A DNA stretch of 10,663 nt from contig DHXL01000003.1 in NCBI GenBank assembly GCA_002415335.1, forward strand, positions 19,203 through 29,865. The letters are read 5' to 3'. Position 1 is the first letter of the stretch, and each line of letters opens with the position of its first letter. Source of the stretch: Oxalobacteraceae bacterium UBA5157. GTDB lineage: Bacteria > Pseudomonadota > Gammaproteobacteria > Burkholderiales > Burkholderiaceae_D. The notes under the pieces were generated by a model. That model saw only the letters and a program-made list of their open reading frames with translations, was not told the origin of the DNA and made no database searches. Below, in pieces: positions 1 through 6,478 of the stretch. Made by a program: the position numbers and the translations under genes.

Positions 1-599
1 TGATAGCGGTCTTCGGCATTCTTGGCCAGCAGCTTCAGGACGATGTCGCCGACGACTTCCGGGATTTCGGGGTTGTGCCTGGTCGGTACCACTGCCTGCT
101 TGGCGATGTGGCTGTGCACCAGTTCCATCACGTTATCGGACTCGAACGGCAGCCGCCCGGTCAGCAACTCATAGAGCACCACGCCGAGCGAATAATAATC
201 GCTGCGGTAGTCGACACGGCGGTTCATGCGGCCGGTCTGCTCCGGCGAGATGTAGGCGAGCGGCGCGCTGACATCGTTGCGCAGCTCGATCGAGCCGTCT
301 TCGTTGATGCGGATGTTCGGCGTGCAGAACGCTTGATGCAATTCGATGCGGCTGTGCACATCGCGCAGGCTGTTGATCAGCGCCAGGAAAACCGTGAGCG
401 CGGCATCCAGGTTAAACAGTTCGCCGCCGCCCCGGTGCGGCGCATGGGTCTGGGCGCCGGATGCGCGACGAAAAAACATCGTCTTGTGAAAGCCGTTCTT
501 CAGCAAGGGGACGCTCCCCGGATGACTCTTTTCGGCCTCATTTATCTCGTTCCTGCGCATCTGAAAGAAGGTAATATAGCTTGAAACGCCACCGAGCAT
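1..599 (-). CDS. N-terminal part of PknK/AAA-type hybrid Ser/Thr kinase; degenerate pseudokinase domain (runs off left edge)
   Basis: The reading frame is open from about 665 down to base 1. It reads a kinase C-lobe of the type found in large kinase/AAA-ATPase/GAF/histidine-kinase hybrids: SPEQTGRMNRRVDYRSDYYS (248-189), then SLGVVLYELLTGRLPF and the tail KLLAKNAEDRY. Helix E is recognisable (DAALTVFLALINSLRDVH). The catalytic loop reads LHQAFCTPNI (341-312), so the HxD Asp is Ala (codon 332-330), although the loop Asn (317-315) is kept. After strand 7 the frame goes directly from IELRNDVSAPLAY to SPEQ, so the DFG Asp and most of the activation segment are absent. No glycine-rich loop or VAIK lysine precedes helix E: the frame meets a stop near 668, too close to hold an N-lobe. 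Phosphotransfer by this domain is therefore unlikely; a docking or regulatory role for the downstream ATPase/sensor part is inference. The start is uncertain: ATG 599, ATG 560, TTG 506 (GGGGAG 7 nt upstream) or ATG 479. Confidence 0.8.
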   Translation of the reverse strand, partial: MLGGVSSYITFFQMRRNEINEAEKSHPGSVPLLKNGFHKTMFFRRASGAQTHAPHRGGGELFNLDAALTVFLALINSLRDVHSRIELHQAFCTPNIRINEDGSIELRNDVSAPLAYISPEQTGRMNRRVDYRSDYYSLGVVLYELLTGRLPFESDNVMELVHSHIAKQAVVPTRHNPEIPEVVGDIVLKLLAKNAEDRY

Positions 600-633
600 T
601 GCGACCCATGCGATCTTGCGGGAGAACCTCAAA

Positions 634-640
634 AAGAAGG
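634..640 (+). promoter_or_regulatory. Shine-Dalgarno site of the catalase-family gene
   Basis: AAGAAGG ends directly before ATG 641 and 6 nt before ATG 647. Only the second spacing is workable, so this site decides the start at 647 (protein beginning MTDRQ) over 641 and the upstream frame extension. Confidence 0.6.
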
Positions 641-646
641 ATGCAC

Positions 647-1657
647 ATGACAGACAGGCAGTTGGCTACGGAATACCCTCCTTCCGGTGAAGCGGCGTAT
701 ACACAGGATCTCGCGGATCGCCTCCAGGCCAAGATCATCAAGGACAACCCGACCGGCATCATGCGGCGCGACGCCCATCCGAAGATGCATGGCGTGGTGA
801 AGGCCGAGTTCATCATCGAGCAGAACCTGGCGCCGAAATTGCGCGTCGGCCTATTCAAGGAAGCAGTGACCTACCAGGCCTGGATCAGATTCTCCAACCA
901 GAACGGCACCATGCAACCGGACATCAAGGGCGACATCCGCGGCATGGCGATCAAATTGATGGGCGTCCCCGGCGAAAAGATCCTGGAGCAGGAACAGGAC
1001 GAACGGACCCACGACTTTATCGTGATCAGCACCAACGTCTTCGTCACTGCGGACGTGCAGGAATTCGACGCCCTGATCAAGGCGCTGACCAGCAACGTGC
1101 TGGCAATCGCGTGGTTCTTCCTGACTCACTTTCGGGTTGGCTGGAACTTGTACAAATCGATGATCAAGTTCGCCAATCCGCTGCAGATCCGCTACTTCAG
1201 CACCACGCCGTATGCGTTCGGCGATGCGGCGGTCAAGTATTCGGCCACCCCGCACGTCGCTACGCCGGACACCATCCCGACTGACCCGTCGGACGACTAT
1301 CTGAGGCTGGCGATGATGAGCCAACTGGAAAAAGGCGACGCGCTGTTCGACTTTTCGGTGCAGTTCCAAACCGATGCCGATACCATGCCGATCGAGGATC
1401 CGGGCAAGGAGTGGCTGGAGACTGTTTCGCCGTTTCGCAAGCTGGCGACCATCAGGATTCCGCAGCAGGAATTCGATAGCGCGAAACAAAAGGAATTCGG
1501 CGAAAACCTGTCTTTCTCGCCATGGCACGCATTGCCCGTGCATCGGCCGCTGGGCGGAATCAACCGCGCCCGCAGGGTGGTGTACCGGGCGATTTCGATG
1601 TTCCGCCATGAATACAACAAGGCCGCACGGAGAGAGCCGACCAGCTGGGATATCTAG
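647..1657 (+). CDS. Catalase-family haem protein (mini-catalase / catalase-related peroxidase)
   Basis: The protein has 336 residues, well short of classical monofunctional catalases (about 480 or more), and fits the catalase-fold family that includes small bacterial catalase-related peroxidases and is related to allene oxide synthase-type enzymes. Visible landmarks are HPKMHGVVKAEF (44-55) with the presumed distal His48; RFSNQNG (81-87) and DIRGMAIK (96-103), typical of the catalase core; DFIVISTNVF (123-132) with the presumed distal Asn130; and the C-terminal WHALPVHRPLGGINR followed by R309xxxY313, the presumed proximal haem-ligand Tyr with its Arg. No signal peptide is seen, so it should be cytoplasmic. 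The start at 647 is chosen because AAGAAGG (634-640) lies 6 nt upstream; the frame is open back to 581 but that extension has no recognisable content. It is divergent from the pseudokinase gene. Substrate (H2O2, organic or lipid hydroperoxide) cannot be told from sequence. Confidence 0.87.
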   Translation: MTDRQLATEYPPSGEAAYTQDLADRLQAKIIKDNPTGIMRRDAHPKMHGVVKAEFIIEQNLAPKLRVGLFKEAVTYQAWIRFSNQNGTMQPDIKGDIRGMAIKLMGVPGEKILEQEQDERTHDFIVISTNVFVTADVQEFDALIKALTSNVLAIAWFFLTHFRVGWNLYKSMIKFANPLQIRYFSTTPYAFGDAAVKYSATPHVATPDTIPTDPSDDYLRLAMMSQLEKGDALFDFSVQFQTDADTMPIEDPGKEWLETVSPFRKLATIRIPQQEFDSAKQKEFGENLSFSPWHALPVHRPLGGINRARRVVYRAISMFRHEYNKAARREPTSWDI

Positions 1658-1805
1658 TGCAGTGTTGCATACTTGACGGCACTAGCCCGCTACAAATTGA
1701 ACGCAGCATGTCTTCGAGACAAGAGATTTTCGCCGCCGCCAAGTGTAAGGCCGGTCTGGTTAAATTTCCGGGTTAAGGGTAAGCTGTTTTGTCGCAGGTA
1801 ATACT

Positions 1806-1833
1806 TTAGCCAATCTATGAGGTTCGTTAGCCA
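1806..1833 (+). repeat. 7-bp direct repeat TTAGCCA flanking the HDOD1 Shine-Dalgarno site
   Basis: TTAGCCA occurs at 1806-1812 and again at 1827-1833, exactly 21 bp apart (two helical turns). The pair brackets the GAGG ribosome site and the second copy enters the start codon. It could be an operator or translational control site, or chance; the paralogue at 10180 does not share it. Confidence 0.25.
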
Positions 1834-2669
1834 TGGACAGACTTGAAGCTTTCAAGAACATCGCCGCTGAAGCCAGCAGAGGCGATCTGATTTTCCCGAC
1901 CAACGTCAATGCGACGCTCAAGATCCAGCAAGCGCTCGACGACCCGAACTGCCATATCGAGGCAGCCGCCAAGCTGGTGCTGGCCGAGCCGCTGCTGGCG
2001 GCGCGCACGGTGGCAATCGCCAATTCGGTGGCTTACAACCGCAGCGGGCGCGAAATCGCCAACGTGCGCACCGCGGTGACGCGTCTCGGTTTTCGCACCC
2101 TGCACTCGATGGTCGCCGCATTGGTGGTACGCCAGTTTGGCGGCAAGCCGACCAATCCGGCGCTGCGCAAAAAAGCGGAGCAGCTGTGGGCGCACACTGC
2201 GCATGTCGCCGCGCTGGCGCATGTGATTGCGCACAGGGTTACGCATCTGGACCCGGAAGCGGCCATGTTCGCCGGTATCGTGCATGAAGTCGGCGGCTTT
2301 TACCTGCTGTCCCGCGCCGAGGAATTTCCCGGGCTGCTGGATGGCGACCCTGAGGACTGGGTCGAGTATGGCGAGCGCATCATTGGCCGCGCGGTACTGA
2401 AGCAGCTGTCGGTGCCGGAAGCGGTCACCGAGGCGGTTGAAGCGCTCTGGTACGGTTATCGTGCACTGCCGCCGGAAACGCTGGGCGATACGCTGCTGCT
2501 CGCCAACGATCTGTCACCGGTTGCATCGCCGCTGCACGAGCGGGCCGGCGCGACATCCATGGAATCCGCCTCGACCATCGACTACGCGGTCGGCGAGGGT
2601 ACCCTGGCCAGCATTCTCGAAGAATCCGCGGACGAAGTGCAGTCGCTGACGGCCGCCCTGATGCTGTAG
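1833..2669 (+). CDS. HDOD-domain signalling protein (paralogue 1)
   Basis: The 278-residue protein is essentially one HDOD domain. HDOD is a non-catalytic relative of HD phosphohydrolases used in bacterial signalling, often near c-di-GMP and two-component genes. Core features are FPTNVNATLKI (21-31); EPLLAARTVAIANSVAYN (52-69), matching the family DPxLxxRxLxxANS element; HTAHVAALAH (121-130); and HLDPEAAMFAGIVHEVGG (138-155), where a true HD enzyme would have HD and this one has HE. The C-terminal third (about 215-278) is less conserved and ends in an acidic helix. GAGG at 1819-1822 lies 10 nt before ATG 1833. It is separated from the upstream catalase-like gene by 175 bp and ends convergently with the DyP gene. 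Its closest relative in the window is the truncated gene at 10180. There is no output domain, so it probably acts through protein contacts; the partner is unknown. Confidence 0.9.
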   Translation: MDRLEAFKNIAAEASRGDLIFPTNVNATLKIQQALDDPNCHIEAAAKLVLAEPLLAARTVAIANSVAYNRSGREIANVRTAVTRLGFRTLHSMVAALVVRQFGGKPTNPALRKKAEQLWAHTAHVAALAHVIAHRVTHLDPEAAMFAGIVHEVGGFYLLSRAEEFPGLLDGDPEDWVEYGERIIGRAVLKQLSVPEAVTEAVEALWYGYRALPPETLGDTLLLANDLSPVASPLHERAGATSMESASTIDYAVGEGTLASILEESADEVQSLTAALML

Positions 2670-2695
2670 TGTTGCGTCGCCAAGCGACGCAACAC
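2669..2695. terminator. Perfect 12-bp hairpin between convergent HDOD1 and DyP genes
   Basis: GTGTTGCGTCGC (2669-2680) and GCGACGCAACAC (2684-2695) are perfect inverted repeats with a CAA loop. The stem starts at the last base of the HDOD1 stop codon and fills most of the 37-bp gap to the DyP stop. There is no T-run on either side, so it is not a textbook intrinsic terminator, but its symmetry and position suggest a bidirectional 3'-end structure that blocks read-through or protects mRNA ends. Confidence 0.65.
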
Positions 2696-2706
2696 GCCGG
2701 CGCGCC

Positions 2707-4284
2707 TCAGGTCGGATCAATCACGCCCATGGCGATCATCCGCAACGCCGTCATGCTCGGAACAAAGAAATATTCGCCGCCGCGCGTCTCCACCAGACGC
2801 GGGATTTTCGGCAGGAAGTACGGCGGCTGGTCGCCCTTGGGATCGACCTGGATCACCGCCTTGCTCGGAAATTCGTCGTCGGTGCTGTGATTGCCGAGGA
2901 TGATTTCCTTGTCGTTGGCAGCCTTGAAATCGTTGCCGTAATTGATCCACTGCTGCTGTACGAACTCAAACTGGCGATTGATATCGGCGTTGATCATCAT
3001 GATGATGATGCCGTGGTTGCCATCGTCGCGGCTGCGGTCCCTGACGTCGCCGTAAGGCAGGCCGCGGCGCAAGAGGCGCCGCCGATTCGCCAGTGCGCCC
3101 GGCGTATCGAATGCGCCCTTTGATATCTCGAACGCGCCGCAGATGTTCTTCGGGTTTTGCTCGTCGCGCGTGAACTCAAGCGAGGCACGCGGGTTGATGC
3201 GGCGAACGTGCGAACTGAACGGACACTTGGCGCCGCTCATGTCGTCGTCGTAGGTAAAGTCGCATAGCAGTTTGTCTCGTCCCTTCGCATCGGCCGCCGC
3301 CAGCTTCGCGTCGAATTCTTCCTTGCTGGCCTGGTCGTGAGCCTTCACCAGCGGTGCGCCATTGTCGCGCCAGCGCCCGACAAACTTGGCCGCCAATAGC
3401 TCCTTCCCGCCCGGGAATTTCTTGCCGTGCTCCTCCAGGTATGCGTCGAAGGTGGCCACGTTTTCGTGCAGCTTGCGGTACACCATGTACGTGCCGTTGC
3501 GCGCCAGCAGGACCGGGCTCGGAGCCGGCGGATATTCTCTCGCTTCGTCGATATGGCCCATCAGGAATTCGCCGGTCGCCAGGGGCGCCCATTCGCCGTT
3601 TTCGAGCTGCTTGCCGCGGCCGTTGACGCGATCGGCGTCATACGAGACGCCCTCGAATACCGGGTCGCCGATGCCGTCGGTGTAGCCGAAATGTTCCTTG
3701 GCTGTCGGCTTGCCGTCCTCCATCACGATCTTGACGTCCTGATAATCGAGTATCGCGCCGTCGTCGCCGAGATGGCCGCCCAGCAGCCTCACGCCATCAC
3801 TGTGCTCGGCGATCAAGTCCTTCAGCCAGGCATAGCTTTCTTCCAGCAGCGCCGGCAGGCGCGCATTGAGCGCGACGAATATGTGCACGTCCTTGTCACG
3901 CGTTTCGTGGTTGTGCTGCCATATCGGATCCCAGTGCGCCGGGGCGCTCGGACCATCATCCCCGAGAATGTCGCGCCGGAATTTCATGCCTTCGATGAAC
4001 TCCGACGAGAATCCGACCAGCGATGCGCGCGGCAGTTCCAGATGCTTCAGGCCTTGATAGCTGAACGCGACATTAACGGTCCAATTCGGCTGCGGTATCT
4101 GCCCCTGGCCATCGCCCCAGTCGACCGAGGTAGTCACCTTTCGGGTGAGAGCACCGACAAACGCGCGCGCCCGCCCGCCGTGCCTGATGTTCAGGAATGC
4201 ATAGCGCGCGACGGGATAGCCGAAGCGTCCATATGCGCGAATCACGTTGCCTTGAATATCGAGTAAATCCAATTGTTTGGTCAC
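2707..4284 (-). CDS. DyP-type haem peroxidase, cytoplasmic
   Basis: This 525-residue protein belongs to the dye-decolourising peroxidase family, which uses H2O2 to oxidise organic substrates. The hallmark GxxDG is G200-Y-T-D203-G204 (FGYTDGIGDP), with Asp203 the presumed distal acid. The proximal haem ligand is His359 in CPFSSHVRRINPR, and the distal Arg lies in RRRLLRRGLPYG (401-411). An N-terminal DIQGNVIRAYGR and a C-terminal FVPSMTALRM segment are also family-like. At 525 aa it is longer than EfeB-type DyPs (about 420) and has no Tat signal, which fits the longer cytosolic DyP groups. The start is GTG at 4284, preceded at 6 nt by a strong GGAGGG. It is the last gene of an operon: the upstream unknown gene stops 18 bp before it. 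It ends convergently with HDOD1. The physiological substrate is unknown. Confidence 0.93.
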   Translation of the reverse strand: MTKQLDLLDIQGNVIRAYGRFGYPVARYAFLNIRHGGRARAFVGALTRKVTTSVDWGDGQGQIPQPNWTVNVAFSYQGLKHLELPRASLVGFSSEFIEGMKFRRDILGDDGPSAPAHWDPIWQHNHETRDKDVHIFVALNARLPALLEESYAWLKDLIAEHSDGVRLLGGHLGDDGAILDYQDVKIVMEDGKPTAKEHFGYTDGIGDPVFEGVSYDADRVNGRGKQLENGEWAPLATGEFLMGHIDEAREYPPAPSPVLLARNGTYMVYRKLHENVATFDAYLEEHGKKFPGGKELLAAKFVGRWRDNGAPLVKAHDQASKEEFDAKLAAADAKGRDKLLCDFTYDDDMSGAKCPFSSHVRRINPRASLEFTRDEQNPKNICGAFEISKGAFDTPGALANRRRLLRRGLPYGDVRDRSRDDGNHGIIIMMINADINRQFEFVQQQWINYGNDFKAANDKEIILGNHSTDDEFPSKAVIQVDPKGDQPPYFLPKIPRLVETRGGEYFFVPSMTALRMIAMGVIDPT

Positions 4285-4290
4285 TTTATG

Positions 4291-4296
4291 CCCTCC
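4291..4296 (-). promoter_or_regulatory. Strong Shine-Dalgarno site supporting the GTG start of the DyP gene
   Basis: On the minus strand GGAGGG lies 6 nt before GTG 4284 and inside the 18-bp gap after the preceding stop codon. No ATG lies nearby in frame, so this site fixes the non-ATG start. Confidence 0.65.
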
Positions 4297-4302
4297 GGTT
4301 AA

Positions 4303-5007
4303 TCACGGCAGTCTGTATTTTCCCGGGGTCCAGGTCGGACCGGCCAGGTTGGTGGGCGCCACGCGCTGGATGAAGGCTTGATAATTTGCCCTCAACACGG
4401 CCGCATCCAGGCCTTGATTGTCGACCGCGAATTTGGCGAATTCCTGCTTGAGATAAAGCGCCTTCAATTGCGCTTCCAGCGACAGGTCGTTGGAGCCGAC
4501 GAAAAACAGCGCCGCGCCGAGCTGGCATTTCTTCATGTAGGCGACAAATTTTTCCGCATCGTCGACGCCGGCAAATCCATAGCAGTAGCTCCAGATCTGC
4601 CTGATCTCGGCACCGATCGCGTTCCACATCCCGCGCAGGTAAGTCTCAACGCCGCCGCCCGGACCGCAATGAAAATTGCAGGAGAAGACCAGGTAACGCG
4701 ATTTCAGATGATCTTCTTTCGGCCATGCACGGCGCCGCACGCCATCCGTCACGAGCGGCAGCAGATCGGAGAACGTATCCAGCGCACTGGCGCCAGGCAG
4801 TGACTGGGTGTACACATCGTCTAGCACAAAATAGCGGCACAGGTAAGTCTGCGGCACTGCTGTCATCGGGCTGTTTTGCAGGGAATTCCATTCCTGCAGC
4901 AGATCTCTGACTTTGTCCGCATAGGCAATTTCTTCCCCCTTGACATACTTGTTCTCGATCGGTGACAGGATCGTCAATGCATAAGCGTTGCCGCTGACGT
5001 TGCCCAT
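4303..5007 (-). CDS. Unknown DyP-operon protein B (234 aa, Cys-rich paralogue)
   Basis: I cannot assign a function. The protein starts MGNVSGNAYALTILSPI, the same opening as the gene just upstream, and the likeness continues in order to the end: TYLCRYFVLDD (54-64), RYLVFSCNFHCGPGG (104-118), VETYLRGMWNAI (120-131), EKFVAYMKKCQL (152-163). The alternation of a hydrophobic strand, a long helix and an xxFxSNFxG-type strand suggests a ferredoxin-like alpha/beta fold, as in DyP itself, but that is inference. Unlike its partner it has five cysteines (57, 110, 114, 142, 161), two of them in the compact CNFHC motif, which could bind metal or form a redox pair. The frame is open to 5346, but that extension is a shadow of gene A and reads as low-complexity Arg-rich sequence. 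The start at 5007 overlaps the stop of gene A by one base. No signal peptide is seen. Confidence 0.75.
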   Translation of the reverse strand: MGNVSGNAYALTILSPIENKYVKGEEIAYADKVRDLLQEWNSLQNSPMTAVPQTYLCRYFVLDDVYTQSLPGASALDTFSDLLPLVTDGVRRRAWPKEDHLKSRYLVFSCNFHCGPGGGVETYLRGMWNAIGAEIRQIWSYCYGFAGVDDAEKFVAYMKKCQLGAALFFVGSNDLSLEAQLKALYLKQEFAKFAVDNQGLDAAVLRANYQAFIQRVAPTNLAGPTWTPGKYRLP

Positions 5008-5009
5008 TA
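5005..5009 (-). promoter_or_regulatory. TAATG stop/start overlap coupling genes A and B
   Basis: Gene A ends TAA (5009-5007) and gene B begins ATG (5007-5005), sharing one base. A G-rich stretch (GGGCGGGA) sits only 3 nt before the ATG, too close for a normal ribosome site. Reinitiation, and hence near-equal production of A and B, is the likely arrangement. Confidence 0.7.
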
Positions 5010-5669
5010 TTCCCGCCCCCCATTGAGTTTGCCGTCGTGCCAACGCTGGCGTCTTTCGACCTGATAAGCGGACATGCTGACGATCGGCGTCGGACGCATG
5101 TCGCCCAGATCGTGCTGCAAATCGCGCAGCAAGGCGTGGTAGCGCTTCAGAAAATCGGCGTCGCTGCCCTGCTGTGCCAGCGCGTCGAAGCCGATCAGTT
5201 TGTCGTTCACGATGCGGGCCGATTTGATATCGTTGGACGCGGCCAGCGGATAGGCATTGTAGTAATGGATGGTTTCGAGCTGATTGTATTGGATGTACTG
5301 GTGAAATGGCGTCAACGCCACCGATTTCGGATAGCGGATATTCCATTTCCAGAACATGTCCAGTCCGCCTGGAATCGCGAACGTGAAAGAGTCGACGTAT
5401 TGATCCCAGCTGCCGTTGAAGTTACTGAAAAATAGCATGTAGGAATAAGCCAGGGTCTCCTTGGGCTGGCTCGGATCGAGGTGCGGGAACTGATCTCTGC
5501 CGATCATGACCCAGCGCGCGTAGTGAATCAGCGACAGCGTGACCAGGCCGTTCAAGGTACTGGGGATTTTCTGCGCCAGCCAGAATATCGCCTTGTTGAC
5601 CCATGCCGTGTACCACCGTATCGGCGTGATGACATTCATTGCATATGCTTTTCCTGCGATATTGGACAT
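5007..5669 (-). CDS. Unknown DyP-operon protein A (220 aa)
   Basis: I cannot name a characterised function. It opens MSNIAGKAYAMNVITPI, then has an aromatic, basic and probably amphipathic helix (WYTAWVNKAIFWLAQKI, 19-35) that might touch membrane or lipid, then SLIHYARWVMI (46-56), YMLFFSNFNGSWDQYVDSF (77-95), MFWKWNIRYP (105-114) and HYYNAYPLAASNDIKSA (135-151). From general memory this pattern resembles an uncharacterised conserved bacterial family; I cannot confirm that here. There are no cysteines and no signal peptide. It is colinear with gene B, so the pair arose by duplication. GGAGG (5679-5683) lies 9 nt upstream of ATG 5669. It is the first gene of an operon with B and the DyP peroxidase, which makes a role with the peroxidase likely (substrate binding, haem or partner delivery). 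That role is inference. Confidence 0.75.
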   Translation of the reverse strand: MSNIAGKAYAMNVITPIRWYTAWVNKAIFWLAQKIPSTLNGLVTLSLIHYARWVMIGRDQFPHLDPSQPKETLAYSYMLFFSNFNGSWDQYVDSFTFAIPGGLDMFWKWNIRYPKSVALTPFHQYIQYNQLETIHYYNAYPLAASNDIKSARIVNDKLIGFDALAQQGSDADFLKRYHALLRDLQHDLGDMRPTPIVSMSAYQVERRQRWHDGKLNGGRE

Positions 5670-6064
5670 GCGGCTTTTCCTCCCGTTTTAATTGGCACGC
5701 AAGATTTCGATACCTTGCTTATTTTTTTCAGATTGCTTCAGTGACCGGTGCTACGCGGCGCATTCATCCGCTGGATTTCGAGGGCAGTTCGTGGGTTGAG
5801 GAGTCTGAAGAACTGCTGCAAATGCGTGCCGCGGATATCCGCAGCCAAGTCGTTTTTCTTGATGGCCGCCAGCTTACATCGAAGCATGATATTTTGGCAA
5901 TCAGCAAAAATAAAGATGCTCAAAATATGAGAGAAGAACACATCTTTGAATTTCGCGGTACTGTTAACTTCACCATAAAAAATTACCGGACTACAGGTTA
6001 TGCTGGGTCTGCCGCCGCTCAACCCGTATCCCAATAACGAATCAGCGTTAGCGAGGAAATTTCT
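5670..6064. other. 395-bp AT-richer divergent intergenic region
   Basis: This gap lies between the divergent starts of the DyP operon and the receiver/EAL operon and should contain both promoters. Roughly 5880-5990 is clearly more AT-rich than its surroundings. I find no convincing -35/-10 pair in either direction. A plus-strand frame is open through it up to a TAA at 6035-6037, with possible starts GTG 5741 and ATG 5823, but neither has a ribosome site and third positions are not GC-rich. A small AT-rich accessory gene or a decayed remnant cannot be excluded. Confidence 0.5.
6053..6056 (+). promoter_or_regulatory. Shine-Dalgarno site for TTG start of the receiver gene
   Basis: GAGG lies 8 nt before TTG 6065. 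The nearby ATG at 6074 is in another frame, and no in-frame ATG or GTG precedes the first receiver strand (NILIADDD), so TTG is the only good start. Confidence 0.6.
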
Positions 6065-6451
6065 TTGTTTAAATATGGCAAAAACATCAACATCCTCATC
6101 GCCGACGACGATCGTCTCACCCGTAGCGTGCTGCGCTTGCTATTGCAGGAGCACCTTTACACGGTGATCGGAGAGGCCACCGACGGCGAGAAGGCAGTCG
6201 AAATGTGTCTCGGGTTGAAGCCGGATATCGCCTTCCTCGACATCGACATGCCGAAGCTGACGGGCCACCAGGCCGCGCTGCAGATCAAGCAGGATAATTC
6301 CGACATCAAGGTCATCATGATCAGCGCCCTGGCCACCGCGAGTAACGTGCAACAGGCGATGCAGGCCGGCGCCAGCGGGTTTGTCGTGAAGCCTTTCAAT
6401 GCGATCAAGGTGATCGAGGCAATCGACCTGTGCTTGAAACGCAGTGCCTAG
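6065..6451 (+). CDS. Stand-alone CheY-like response-regulator receiver
   Basis: The 128-residue protein is a single REC domain. The acidic pocket is Asp14-Asp15 in ILIADDD, the phospho-acceptor is Asp59 in FLDIDMP, the switch Ser/Thr position is Ser87 in MISAL, and the conserved Lys109 is in VVKPF. All residues needed for phosphorylation by a histidine kinase are present. There is no output domain, so it should act by binding a partner. The most obvious candidate is the REC-GGDEF-EAL protein encoded 27 bp downstream on the same strand, probably in the same operon. Translation starts at TTG 6065, which may keep expression low. No cognate kinase is visible in the window. Confidence 0.92.
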   Translation: MFKYGKNINILIADDDRLTRSVLRLLLQEHLYTVIGEATDGEKAVEMCLGLKPDIAFLDIDMPKLTGHQAALQIKQDNSDIKVIMISALATASNVQQAMQAGASGFVVKPFNAIKVIEAIDLCLKRSA

Positions 6452-6478
6452 CGACTGGGCCTTGGTAGGCTAACCTCA

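Noticed and set aside
581..646. 22-residue N-terminal extension of the catalase-like frame
   Set aside because: It has no family content, and AAGAAGG at 6 nt supports ATG 647.
851..1609. 252-codon minus-strand frame opposite the catalase-like gene
   Set aside because: It is a shadow of the GC-rich plus gene, with His/Arg/Asp-rich composition and no recognisable motif.
1709..1721. TGTCT-TCG-AGACA hairpin after the catalase-like gene
   Set aside because: A 5-bp stem with only a short distant T-run is too weak to call a terminator.
2993..3006. 14-bp palindrome ATCATCATGATGAT inside the DyP gene
   Set aside because: It comes from an Ile/Met run (IIIMMI) encoded by ATC/ATG-type codons and is best explained by coding.
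3427..4266. 279-codon plus-strand frame opposite the DyP gene
   Set aside because: The minus frame carries complete DyP motifs; the plus frame is an antisense shadow.
5008..5346. N-terminal extension of protein B
   Set aside because: It overlaps gene A in another frame and is Arg-rich low-complexity sequence; the paralogous start MGNVSGNAYA lies at 5007.
5741..6037. Possible 98-residue plus-strand gene with GTG start
   Set aside because: No ribosome site, weak third-position GC and no recognised family; recorded only as part of the intergenic region.
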